Shown: positions 53,017-60,533 of the stretch, in pieces
Layout: each line of letters begins with the position of its first letter
Position numbering within the stretch: position 1 is the first letter of the stretch
Notes under the pieces: generated by a model
What the model saw: only the letters and a program-made list of their open reading frames with translations
What the model was told of the DNA's origin: nothing
The model's database searches: none
NCBI RefSeq assembly: GCF_000196795.1
Contig: NC_014259.1
Coordinates: 1,302,001-1,366,000, forward strand
Length of the DNA stretch: 64,000 nt
Direction: 5' to 3'
DNA from: Acinetobacter oleivorans DR1
GTDB taxonomy: Bacteria; Pseudomonadota; Gammaproteobacteria; Pseudomonadales; Moraxellaceae
Position numbers and translations under genes: made by a program

Positions 53017-53889
53017 CTATTTAGCTTCTGAGAGATAGCTGATTGGTTTGTCTACGTCAACTTTTGTTCCACCAAAGTGTTCTTCAATGTATTTTTTAAC
53101 AGCTGCATTGTGGTAAAGCTTACCAACTTTTTGTAAGACAGGATCATTTTTACGTGATTCAGCAGTTGCTAGAACGTTGACACTAATTTTTGAGATTTGA
53201 TCAATAGGTTCATAGAACATAGAATCTTTGAGTACGTTTAAACCTCCCTCGAGTGCTATGGTATTATTTAATACAACTGCATCAAATTCATTTTTAAGAC
53301 GTAATGCAGTTTCCATTTTGATTGGTTTGATGTTGATCTTTTTGGGATTTTCGATAACATCAATTGGACTGCCCTGAATAGGATTAAAGTCAGCTTTAAG
53401 CTTGATTAAGCCAGCAGTTTGTAACAAGAGTAGCGCACGAGATTCGCTGGCAGCATCATCCGGGATTGAAATAATTGCACCTTCAGGAAGTTCTTCAATT
53501 TTTTTGTATTTACTTGAATAAATCCCCATTGGCTCAATATAAGTGGTAGAAACCGCTGCAATCTTATCCGGGTTTGAATTATTAAATGCAGTAAGATAAG
53601 AATAAGCTTGGAATGCGTTCAAATCTACTTCTTTATTTGCAATTGCTGTATTCATTGAAACGGAGTCTGTGAAGTTTTTCACTTCTAACTTTAAGCCAGC
53701 AGCTTGGGTTTCAGGTAAAGATGCGATATAACGCCAAATTTCAGCATCCGAACCTGTAGAGGCAATTACTACCTTTTGTACTTTGGTACTATCATTGTTT
53801 TGTTCGGCTTGTTGAGCATTTTCTTGTTTGCTACATGCTGTCAATAATACTACTGACATGCTTAAAAAAAGGCTGATCAGCTTTTTCAT
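53017..53889 (-). CDS. metQ: Methionine-binding lipoprotein
   Basis: A 290-residue substrate-binding lipoprotein (lipobox LLTAC, Cys19) of the NlpA/MetQ family: IASTGSDAEIWRYIASLPE, TDSVSMNTAIANKEVDLNAFQAYSYL and EPMGIYSSKYKKIEELPEGA are typical. It binds D- or L-methionine in the periplasm and delivers to MetNI. In this genome it is first in the operon, whereas E. coli has metN first. A perfect FNR-type palindrome lies 38 bp upstream of the start. Confidence 0.94.
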   Translation of the reverse strand: MKKLISLFLSMSVVLLTACSKQENAQQAEQNNDSTKVQKVVIASTGSDAEIWRYIASLPETQAAGLKLEVKNFTDSVSMNTAIANKEVDLNAFQAYSYLTAFNNSNPDKIAAVSTTYIEPMGIYSSKYKKIEELPEGAIISIPDDAASESRALLLLQTAGLIKLKADFNPIQGSPIDVIENPKKINIKPIKMETALRLKNEFDAVVLNNTIALEGGLNVLKDSMFYEPIDQISKISVNVLATAESRKNDPVLQKVGKLYHNAAVKKYIEEHFGGTKVDVDKPISYLSEAK

Positions 53890-53926
53890 TTAAAAAAGTC
53901 CTGATTAAGATATAGAACAATAACGA

Positions 53927-53940
53927 TTGATCTATATCAA
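53927..53940. promoter_or_regulatory. FNR/ANR-type palindrome upstream of metQ
   Basis: TTGATCTATATCAA is an exact match to TTGAT-N4-ATCAA. It sits in the metQ promoter region, centred about 45 bp before the ATG. Confidence 0.4.
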
Positions 53941-54321
53941 TATGAAAAGAGAGGAGTTGGAATTACAACTAGTCTAAACTCTGTGATCTTTTTCTGGGGT
54001 TCCATAATTTGCTTGCATATTTTGGCTATAACAGAGGGTAATTGTTTAATAAACAAAAACTGTTTCCCCAAACAGTTCATCCCCAACAGTAGCCAAACGA
54101 GCATTCATAAATTTAGAATATTAAAAAACTCTCTACAGGCATAATTTGTAGAGCAAGTCTTTATGGAAATTATTAAAACAGCAGTGTCTGATGACAGTTA
54201 CAACTATGTACTAATGATATCAATAAAAGTATGCTTGATATAGTGGGCTTCTTTTTATTTGTTGATATCTTTAGCAAAATTTTAAAGATTTATACGATTT
54301 TCTTATATCGGAATACGTAAT
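53941..54321. other. Intergenic region between metQ and purD
   Basis: About 380 bp without a gene. It contains a perfect hairpin AACTGTTT-CCCC-AAACAGTT at 54058-54077 of unknown role, followed on the minus strand by TTTTGTTT. A methionine-responsive leader is possible but no known riboswitch fold was recognised. Confidence 0.4.
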
Positions 54322-54349
54322 AAAAAAGCCTCTATATAGAGGCTTTTTT
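54322..54349. terminator. Intrinsic terminator of purD
   Basis: Perfect palindrome AAAAAAGCCTCTA/TAGAGGCTTTTTT (54322-54349) with T-runs on both strands, 27 bp after the purD stop. Confidence 0.9.
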
Positions 54350-54375
54350 ATTAGCATTTTAAACTTGTAGGCTTT

Positions 54376-55659
54376 TTAAGCTTTTTCACGTGCAATTGCG
54401 CGGTAGCCAATGTCATTACGATATTGCATACCAGTAAAGGTAACTTGACCACATACTTCTAGCGCATTAATTTGTGCTTCAAGAACGCTGTCGCCCAATG
54501 CTGTTACGCAAAGAACTCGACCACCAGAAGTCACGATATGACCATCTTCACGAGTTGCAGTACCTGCATGGAAAATCTTAGTATCTTCAGGTGATTGTCC
54601 GATACCAGAAATTACATCGCCTTTGCGTACACTATCAGGATAGCCTTCAGCTGCGAGTACAATACCGATTGACTTACGCTCATCCCATTCAGCTTCTTTT
54701 GGTAAATTACCAGCAATACCAGCTTCTACCAATTCCACAAGAGATGATTTTAAACGCATCATGATCGGTTGAGTTTCTGGGTCGCCAAAACGACAGTTAA
54801 ACTCGATCACACGTGGTTGGCCTTGCTCATCAATCATTAGACCAGCATATAAGAAACCAGTGTAAACATGTCCATCAGCAGCCATACCATCAACAGTCGG
54901 ACGCATGATTTCAGTCATAACGCGTTCGAAAATGTCAGAAGTTACCACTGGAGCAGGAGAGTAGGCACCCATACCACCGGTATTCGGACCTTGATCGCCT
55001 TCAAAAATACGCTTGTGATCTTGTGAAGTTGCCATTGGTAAAATATTTTTACCATCAATCATACAAATGAAAGAAGCTTCTTCACCCGCAAGGAACTGTT
55101 CAATCACAACGCGTGAACCAGCATCACCAAATTTGTTACCAGCAAGCATGTCATCAATTGCTGCAAAAGCTTCTTCGTTGGTCATTGCAACGATTACGCC
55201 TTTACCAGCAGCAAGACCATCAGCTTTAATTACAATTGGTGCACCATTTTTTTCAACATATGCTTTAGCTGCATCTACTTCAGTGAAAACGTCATAGAAA
55301 GCAGTTGGAATGTTGTGACGCTTTAAAAAGTGCTTAGCAAATGCTTTTGAACCTTCAAGCTGCGCTGCATATTGAGTAGGTCCCCAAATTTTTAAACCTG
55401 CTTCACGTGCAGCATCTACCACGCCATTAACTAATGGTGCTTCTGGGCCAACAATAATAAGATCAACATTATTTTCTTTAGCAAAAGCAATGATTGCTGA
55501 GTTGTCTAAAATATCAAGTTGAACATTAACACATTTGTCTTCTGTTGCAGTTCCAGCATTACCTGGTGCAACAAAAACTTGAGTAACATTGGTATCTTGC
55601 GCAATTTTCCATGCTAAAGCATGTTCACGACCACCACTACCTAAAACTAAAATATTCAT
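54376..55659 (-). CDS. purD: Phosphoribosylamine-glycine ligase (GAR synthetase)
   Basis: A 427-residue ATP-grasp enzyme for step 2 of purine synthesis. N-terminal MNILVLGSGGREHALAWK, ATP-grasp KADGLAAGKGVIVA, GPNTGGMGAYSPAPV and the metal site FNCRFGDPETQ are all present at normal spacing. It is 124 bp downstream of purH with a hairpin between, so it is probably co-transcribed with partial termination. Confidence 0.96.
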   Translation of the reverse strand: MNILVLGSGGREHALAWKIAQDTNVTQVFVAPGNAGTATEDKCVNVQLDILDNSAIIAFAKENNVDLIIVGPEAPLVNGVVDAAREAGLKIWGPTQYAAQLEGSKAFAKHFLKRHNIPTAFYDVFTEVDAAKAYVEKNGAPIVIKADGLAAGKGVIVAMTNEEAFAAIDDMLAGNKFGDAGSRVVIEQFLAGEEASFICMIDGKNILPMATSQDHKRIFEGDQGPNTGGMGAYSPAPVVTSDIFERVMTEIMRPTVDGMAADGHVYTGFLYAGLMIDEQGQPRVIEFNCRFGDPETQPIMMRLKSSLVELVEAGIAGNLPKEAEWDERKSIGIVLAAEGYPDSVRKGDVISGIGQSPEDTKIFHAGTATREDGHIVTSGGRVLCVTALGDSVLEAQINALEVCGQVTFTGMQYRNDIGYRAIAREKA

Positions 55660-55738
55660 TTTTAATTTGTTCCTTAACTTTAATCCTTTTCATCTCCCTC
55701 TATCCCTCAAGTTGGAGAGTTAGCTCCATTATTGTGGA

Positions 55739-55764
55739 AAACCCTCCTGAATAAAAGGAGGGTT
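55739..55764. repeat. GGAGGGTT hairpin between purH and purD
   Basis: AACCCTCCT (55739-55747 region) and AGGAGGGTT (55756-55764) form a 9-bp stem with an AT loop, within a CCCTC-rich stretch that begins at about 55690. On the minus strand it is followed by TTTTCC. It resembles the short GC-rich intergenic hairpins scattered in Acinetobacter genomes. Confidence 0.5.
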
Positions 55765-55783
55765 AGGGAGGACTAAATTTAAA

Positions 55784-57358
55784 TTAGTGGCGGAAATGGC
55801 GCATACCAGTGAAGACCATTGCAATACCAGCTTCGTCAGCTGCTGCGATTACTTCTTCATCACGCATAGAACCACCCGGTTGAATAATGCATTTAATGCC
55901 AGCTTTAGCTGCATTATCAATCCCGTCACGGAACGGGAAGAATGCATCAGATGCCATTACAGCACCTTCAACAACCAAACCTGCATGTTCAGCTTTGATG
56001 GCAGCAATACGAGCTGAGTTAACACGGCTCATTTGACCTGCACCAACACCAATAGTCTGGCGATTTTTCGCATAAACAATTGCATTTGATTTTACATATT
56101 TAGCAACTTTCCAAGCAAAGATGAGGTCATCAATTTCTTGTTCAGTTGGTGCGCATTTAGTTACTACTTTAAGATCATCTTTAGTAATCATACCTAAGTC
56201 TTGATCTTGAACTAATAAACCGCCATTAACGCGTTTGTAGTCAAGTTGTGGTGCACGTGCATCAATCGCAGGTAATTCACCACATACTAAAACACGTACG
56301 TTTTTCTTAGCGCCAGTAACTTCAAGCACACCATCAGCAATACTTGGAGCAATAATAACTTCAACGAATTGACGGTCAACGATTGCTTGAGCAGTTGCAA
56401 CATCTAACTCGCGGTTAAATGCAATAATGCCACCGAAAGCAGATTCTGGATCTGTTGCATAAGCTAAATCGTAAGCAGCTTTAATGCCGTCTAAAGAAAC
56501 AGCAACACCACAAGGGTTAGCATGTTTTACAATTACACAAGCAGGTTTTGCGAATGATTTAACACATTCAAGTGCAGCATCTGTGTCAGCAATGTTGTTA
56601 TAAGACAATTCTTTGCCTTGTAACTGTTTTGCCGTAGAAACTGATGCTTCTTTTGCATTTGCTTCAACGTAAAATGCAGCAGACTGGTGTGGGTTTTCAC
56701 CGTAACGTAGATCTTGTGCTTTGTTCAATTGAGTATTGAACGTACGAGGGAATAAATCAGCTTCACCTTCGGTCTTACCAACGCGAGCGCCTAAGTAAGA
56801 AGCGATCATGCCATCATATTGAGCAGTATGTTCAAATGCTTTAACAGCTAAATCAAAACGTGTTTCATAAGAAAGTGAACCAGCAGTTTTTAATTCATTG
56901 ATTACGGTGTCGTAATCTGAAGCATTTACTACAATACCTACAGAAGCATGGTTTTTAGCAGCTGCGCGAACCATTGTAGGACCACCGATGTCGATATTTT
57001 CGATTGCATCAGGAAGGGTACAGTCAGGTTTTGCAACTGTCGCAGCGAATGGATAAAGGTTTACAACAACTAGATCAATCGGATCAATGTTGTGTTCTTC
57101 CATTACTGCTTCGTCTAAGCCGCGACGAGCAAGAATACCGCCATGAATTTTTGGATGTAATGTCTTAACACGACCATCCATCATTTCAGGGAAGCCAGTA
57201 TGTTCAGATACTTCAACAACTGCGATGTTATTATCTTTAAGCAACTTGTATGTGCCGCCTGTAGATAATAATTCTACCCCTAAAGCTGCAAGGTTTTGAG
57301 CAAATTCGACAATTCCTGTCTTATCAGATACAGAAATCAAAGCACGTTTAATAGTCAT
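55784..57358 (-). CDS. purH: Bifunctional AICAR formyltransferase/IMP cyclohydrolase
   Basis: About 524 residues from the ATG at 57358 (MTIKRALISVSDK); a longer frame from 57421 is unsupported. The MGS-like IMP cyclohydrolase domain (LLSTGGTYKLL, GGPTMVRAAAKNH) is followed by the formyltransferase domain (LRYGENPHQSAAFY, KHANPCGVAV, IVYAKNRQTIGVGAGQMSRV, DAFFPFRDGID). Catalyses the last two steps to IMP. It is preceded by the fis terminator, so it needs its own promoter or readthrough. Confidence 0.96.
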   Translation of the reverse strand: MTIKRALISVSDKTGIVEFAQNLAALGVELLSTGGTYKLLKDNNIAVVEVSEHTGFPEMMDGRVKTLHPKIHGGILARRGLDEAVMEEHNIDPIDLVVVNLYPFAATVAKPDCTLPDAIENIDIGGPTMVRAAAKNHASVGIVVNASDYDTVINELKTAGSLSYETRFDLAVKAFEHTAQYDGMIASYLGARVGKTEGEADLFPRTFNTQLNKAQDLRYGENPHQSAAFYVEANAKEASVSTAKQLQGKELSYNNIADTDAALECVKSFAKPACVIVKHANPCGVAVSLDGIKAAYDLAYATDPESAFGGIIAFNRELDVATAQAIVDRQFVEVIIAPSIADGVLEVTGAKKNVRVLVCGELPAIDARAPQLDYKRVNGGLLVQDQDLGMITKDDLKVVTKCAPTEQEIDDLIFAWKVAKYVKSNAIVYAKNRQTIGVGAGQMSRVNSARIAAIKAEHAGLVVEGAVMASDAFFPFRDGIDNAAKAGIKCIIQPGGSMRDEEVIAAADEAGIAMVFTGMRHFRH

Positions 57359-57408
57359 GATGTTTAATTCAACAATTTCAAGTCTACGGATTAAAACCAA
57401 TAAGCATA

Positions 57409-57440
57409 AAAAAATGCCCACGAAGTCGTGAGCATTTTAT
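57409..57440 (-). terminator. Intrinsic terminator of fis
   Basis: On the minus strand, AAAATGCTCAC ... GTGGGCATTTTTTT, stem of about ten bp with T7. It lies between the fis stop and purH start. Confidence 0.8.
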
Positions 57441-57443
57441 CAT

Positions 57444-57713
57444 TTATTCACTCATTAAACCGTGAGCTTTTAACTTTTTACGTAAAGTGCCACGGTTGAG
57501 TCCAAGAATCTCTGCAGCACGGGTTTGATTACCACGTGTATATTCAAGAACTACAGATAAAAGAGGTTTCTCCATTTCTGCTAGCACCATGTCATATACC
57601 TGAGATGGTTGCTCACCTTGCAATTGTGCAAAATAATGACGAACTGCGCGATCCACGTGGATGCGAAGAGCAACATCAGATTGTGCAGTAAAAATAGGAG
57701 ATTTGCTATTCAT
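57444..57713 (-). CDS. fis: DNA-binding protein Fis
   Basis: About 89 residues from the ATG at 57713 (MNSKSPIFTAQSD). The C-terminal helix-turn-helix is NQTRAAEILGLNRGTLRKKLKAHGL, as in Fis. A nucleoid-associated regulator that activates rRNA promoters and shapes DNA topology. An in-frame start 21 bp earlier is possible but lacks family support. It is preceded by a leader of about 290 nt with a promoter and hairpin (see those entries). Confidence 0.94.
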   Translation of the reverse strand: MNSKSPIFTAQSDVALRIHVDRAVRHYFAQLQGEQPSQVYDMVLAEMEKPLLSVVLEYTRGNQTRAAEILGLNRGTLRKKLKAHGLMSE

Positions 57714-57780
57714 GCGAGTTAATCCGAAAATCAAATACTAACTTGGATAAAGTAGTATATAAATGTGGTCTAAAAATACG

Positions 57781-57812
57781 GAGTCCTGTTTTAGATCCTA
57801 AAACAGTGACTC
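57781..57812 (-). other. Hairpin in the fis leader (possible attenuator)
   Basis: CTGTTTTAG-ATC-CTAAAACAG (57786-57806) extended by GAGTC/GACTC gives a 14-bp stem with one bulge. On the minus strand it is followed by CGTATTTTTA, a short T-tract, so it could terminate early. Confidence 0.5.
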
Positions 57813-58014
57813 TAAAACATAAGAACAATTAGCTTGCCATATTTCTTCGTATTGAATAAAAAATAAGCGTAACAATAGTTAAATATTTGTTACAGCTCCC
57901 TCAAAAACAAAAAAAGTTAGGCTATGTGCTTAAAGTAGAAAAGCACACATGCTTAACAGTATTTTTTTTGGATTGAGAGCGAGGAGTATATGAGTCAAAG
58001 CTTTCGTGGCGCGT

Positions 58015-58045
58015 ATCATACCATTGTCTAGGAAAAAGTGAGCAA
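58015..58045 (-). promoter_or_regulatory. fis promoter (extended -10, GC discriminator)
   Basis: Minus-strand TGGTATGAT (58015-58023) is an extended -10. TTGCTC at 58040-58045 is an imperfect -35 with 19-bp spacing. The bases after the -10 are ACGCGCC, a GC-rich discriminator as in stringently controlled promoters. Start would be near 58007. Confidence 0.55.
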
Positions 58046-58089
58046 ATTAACTGCATTTTTTTTTATTTTTTTTTCACTTTTTTTACATT

Positions 58090-58935
58090 TTAGGGGTGGA
58101 CAATTTCTAATCGATAATTTAATAGGCTTTTTTTGCTTTTGTTTAGCTCAAATTGGAATCGGAAAGGGGTATCAGAGGGAATGCGTTGAATACCTCGTAA
58201 GTTTTCAACAAGATATTGTTGAGGAGTCAATATAATTTCTTTTGTTTTATTTGGCTCTGTTGAAAAACTCAACTTTAGGTTTGGAAGTTCAATACTTTTA
58301 TCATTCTGATTAAGCAATATGCCTGAGAATTGCGTATGACTTGTATCAACTTTACGGAGTTTTAACTTTTCTATATAAATAAGTTGATATTGTTCGGCTG
58401 ACTTATTGCAGTGCATTATTCCGCAAACATAATTAAACGCATGACTAACGGTCGGGCTTGCATGCATGAGCTTAGGATTAAACCAGAGAATTTGAAAAGT
58501 AAAAACTAAAATTAAAATAAGGTTAGCAGAACTCCAGAGCGTGTAGTACAGCCAACTATGCTTTTTATTATTGTCTTGTTCTTGCGAGGAAGTTTGTTCA
58601 GCTAAATTAAGATTTGGTAGGGCGTTAATAGGTTCGTTATGAAAATAATTTAAGTTGTTGAGATAAGTTAAAAGATCAATATTGGAATTTTCAACTTTTT
58701 GATCAAAGATATCTAACACATGTGAATGTGTCATATATCTCGTTTGCATTGAACCATTGGCTAATGTAGATGAATTAACTATGACAGGATTTTCAATATT
58801 AATCAGATGGGTGAGTGCATTAAAGCTCGAATCACATTTAGGGCAACAAACCATACCCTGAGCAACAGTCAATTGAGTAAGAGATACTTTATAAACTGTT
58901 AAACACTTAGGGCAGCGGGTTTGTTTTTCATTCAT
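58090..58935 (-). CDS. Zinc-ribbon membrane protein with DUF3426
   Basis: A 281-residue protein. An N-terminal MJ0042-type zinc finger (CPKCLTVYKV ... CCPKCDSSF, Cys near 8, 11 and 31-34), a disordered linker, a single membrane helix (SSANLILILVFTFQILWF, about 145-162) and the C-terminal periplasmic DUF3426 domain. Function unknown; the prmA-DUF3426-fis order is common in gammaproteobacteria. It starts 12 bp after prmA, so it is in one operon with it. Confidence 0.88.
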   Translation of the reverse strand: MNEKQTRCPKCLTVYKVSLTQLTVAQGMVCCPKCDSSFNALTHLINIENPVIVNSSTLANGSMQTRYMTHSHVLDIFDQKVENSNIDLLTYLNNLNYFHNEPINALPNLNLAEQTSSQEQDNNKKHSWLYYTLWSSANLILILVFTFQILWFNPKLMHASPTVSHAFNYVCGIMHCNKSAEQYQLIYIEKLKLRKVDTSHTQFSGILLNQNDKSIELPNLKLSFSTEPNKTKEIILTPQQYLVENLRGIQRIPSDTPFRFQFELNKSKKSLLNYRLEIVHP

Positions 58936-58947
58936 GAGTTAAAAGTC

Positions 58948-59853
58948 TCAATTTATTGTTTTACGTTTTCCTGAAATGCGACACCAGTTCTCTTCGCGCT
59001 TTTCGACATCTAATATATCAAAAAATTCAGAATAAACACCTGAAACATCAGCAACTTGCTCTTCAATTACACCTGCGAGTGCGAACTCACCCTCAGATTT
59101 AATTAAATTTGCAAACTCTGGCGCAAGTACCATTAATGGACCAGCCAAAATATTTGCAACTAGAACATCTGCTTGCTGAGGTTTGAACTCTTGATCGAAT
59201 TCTTCAGGAAGGCCTACATATAGTCCGTCTAATACCCCATTAAGTTCAGCATTTTGTTTTGTTGCTAAAACAGCTTGAGGGTCAATATCTGTGGCATATA
59301 CTTTTTTTGCGCCTAATAATAAAGCGGCTACACCTAAAATGCCTGAACCACAACCATAATCAATCACGATCTTATCTTTAACGTCAGTTTTACCTAGCCA
59401 TTGTAAGCATAAGAAGGTACTTGCATGGTTACCTGTACCAAACGCAAGACCTGGATCTAACTTAATATTTGTTGCATCTGCTTCTGGTGGCTCTAGCCAT
59501 TCAGGTACGATCCAGAACTTTTCCCCAATTTGGATTGGTTCGTAATAATCCATCCAGGCGCGTTCCCATACTTGGTCTTCAAGTTCTTCGTGACGTATAG
59601 GAGCATCTGGAAGTTGAGCTTTTAAGAAAGCTTCTAAAGTGTCGACATCAATTGGGTCTTGTTCGTCTTGTTGATAGATGCCTGTCACGATTACTTTGTT
59701 CCATAAAGGTGTTTCACCTGGTAATGGTTCAAGTAAAGCCTGATCTTCAGCATCATCCAGAGTTACGCTTACCGCACCTAGAGACATTAAAAGTGTTTCT
59801 GTGAACTCAACTTGTTCTTGATCAACGGTAATGTGTATTTGTAACCACTTCAC
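58948..59853 (-). CDS. prmA: Ribosomal protein L11 methyltransferase
   Basis: A 301-residue SAM-dependent enzyme that trimethylates L11. The N-terminal L11-recognition domain (MKWLQIHITVDQEQVEFTETLLMSLGAVSVT) is followed by the methyltransferase domain with GLAFGTGNHASTFLCL, VIDYGCGSGILGVAAL and the NILAGPL motif. Normal length. First gene of prmA-DUF3426. Confidence 0.96.
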   Translation of the reverse strand: MKWLQIHITVDQEQVEFTETLLMSLGAVSVTLDDAEDQALLEPLPGETPLWNKVIVTGIYQQDEQDPIDVDTLEAFLKAQLPDAPIRHEELEDQVWERAWMDYYEPIQIGEKFWIVPEWLEPPEADATNIKLDPGLAFGTGNHASTFLCLQWLGKTDVKDKIVIDYGCGSGILGVAALLLGAKKVYATDIDPQAVLATKQNAELNGVLDGLYVGLPEEFDQEFKPQQADVLVANILAGPLMVLAPEFANLIKSEGEFALAGVIEEQVADVSGVYSEFFDILDVEKREENWCRISGKRKTIN

Positions 59854-59910
59854 GAAAAGGACCTAAAAATTTTATTTAAAGGCGTATTGTAGCGGACTAG
59901 ATCATTTTAA

Positions 59911-59945
59911 AAAAGAAAGCGGCTCATCTTTAATGAGCCGTCTTT
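59911..59945 (-). terminator. Intrinsic terminator
   Basis: CGGCTCAT (59920-59927) and ATGAGCCG (59933-59940) with A/T flanks. On the minus strand the stem is followed by CTTTCTTTTTT. Ends the 97-residue gene. Confidence 0.8.
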
Positions 59946-60008
59946 GAAAATACTGATGAGATGTGGCGGAAAATAAATAACTTCTTCTCTACCTTATTTC
60001 AAAACTGC

Positions 60009-60302
60009 TTAAGGAGCAGGGGCTTTAAATTGTAGTTTACCGTTTTCGTTTGGTTCACAAGTACCATTAAAGGTTACACCATTATGGCTATAAGATACCC
60101 ATTCACCTTGCTGTTTTTTTACACAAGCTCTAAGTTCTTTTTGCGCAACTGATTTGCTCGAATCTGCAGTATGACTAGCTGTTTTGCTTGATTTAGCCGT
60201 ATGAGTCGATTTAGCAGTATGATTCGTCGCAGCGTGAGTAAACGTTACGCCTGAAAAACAAAGGAGAGATGCGGTTAAGATTTTTAACATAGTCGTTTTC
60301 AT
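60009..60302 (-). CDS. Exported small hypothetical protein with Thr/Ser/Lys/His-rich linker
   Basis: Ninety-seven residues with a signal peptide (cleavage after THA, about residue 24). A repetitive hydrophilic stretch follows (KSTHTAKSSKTASHTADSSK, about 30-50), then a small domain with two Cys (ACVKKQQGEWVSYSHNGVTFNGTCEPN) that could form a disulfide. No family recognised. It is monocistronic with a clear terminator, so it is probably a real periplasmic protein. An ATG 12 bp inside is an alternative start. Confidence 0.7.
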   Translation of the reverse strand: MKTTMLKILTASLLCFSGVTFTHAATNHTAKSTHTAKSSKTASHTADSSKSVAQKELRACVKKQQGEWVSYSHNGVTFNGTCEPNENGKLQFKAPAP

Positions 60303-60533
60303 TTTGTGTTCCTTCTCGTTGCGTTAATTTTAAAGTCGTAGAAGTGCTGTACATTTTTTATTCTAAGATGAAAAATTCTTAAAAACATTCACTTTGTATT
60401 GAATTCATGCAACAAAATGTCAAAACATGTGGAGTACCGTAAACCGTGTAGAGACAATTTTGTAATTATGTACATCAATAAGCAGATAATTTTGCTATAA
60501 TGTTCCGTCTTTTTTTTCTGGTGTTTTGTACTC

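Larger units (their letters stand above)
57735..58089. other. fis leader and promoter region
   Basis: About 355 bp between fis and the DUF3426 gene, containing the fis promoter, its long leader and a poly-T-rich stretch next to the DUF3426 stop. No gene seen. Confidence 0.6.

Noticed and set aside
57990..58031. 13-codon plus-strand frame with a GAGGAG site
   Set aside because: It overlaps the minus-strand fis promoter and ends after 13 codons; the promoter reading is better supported.
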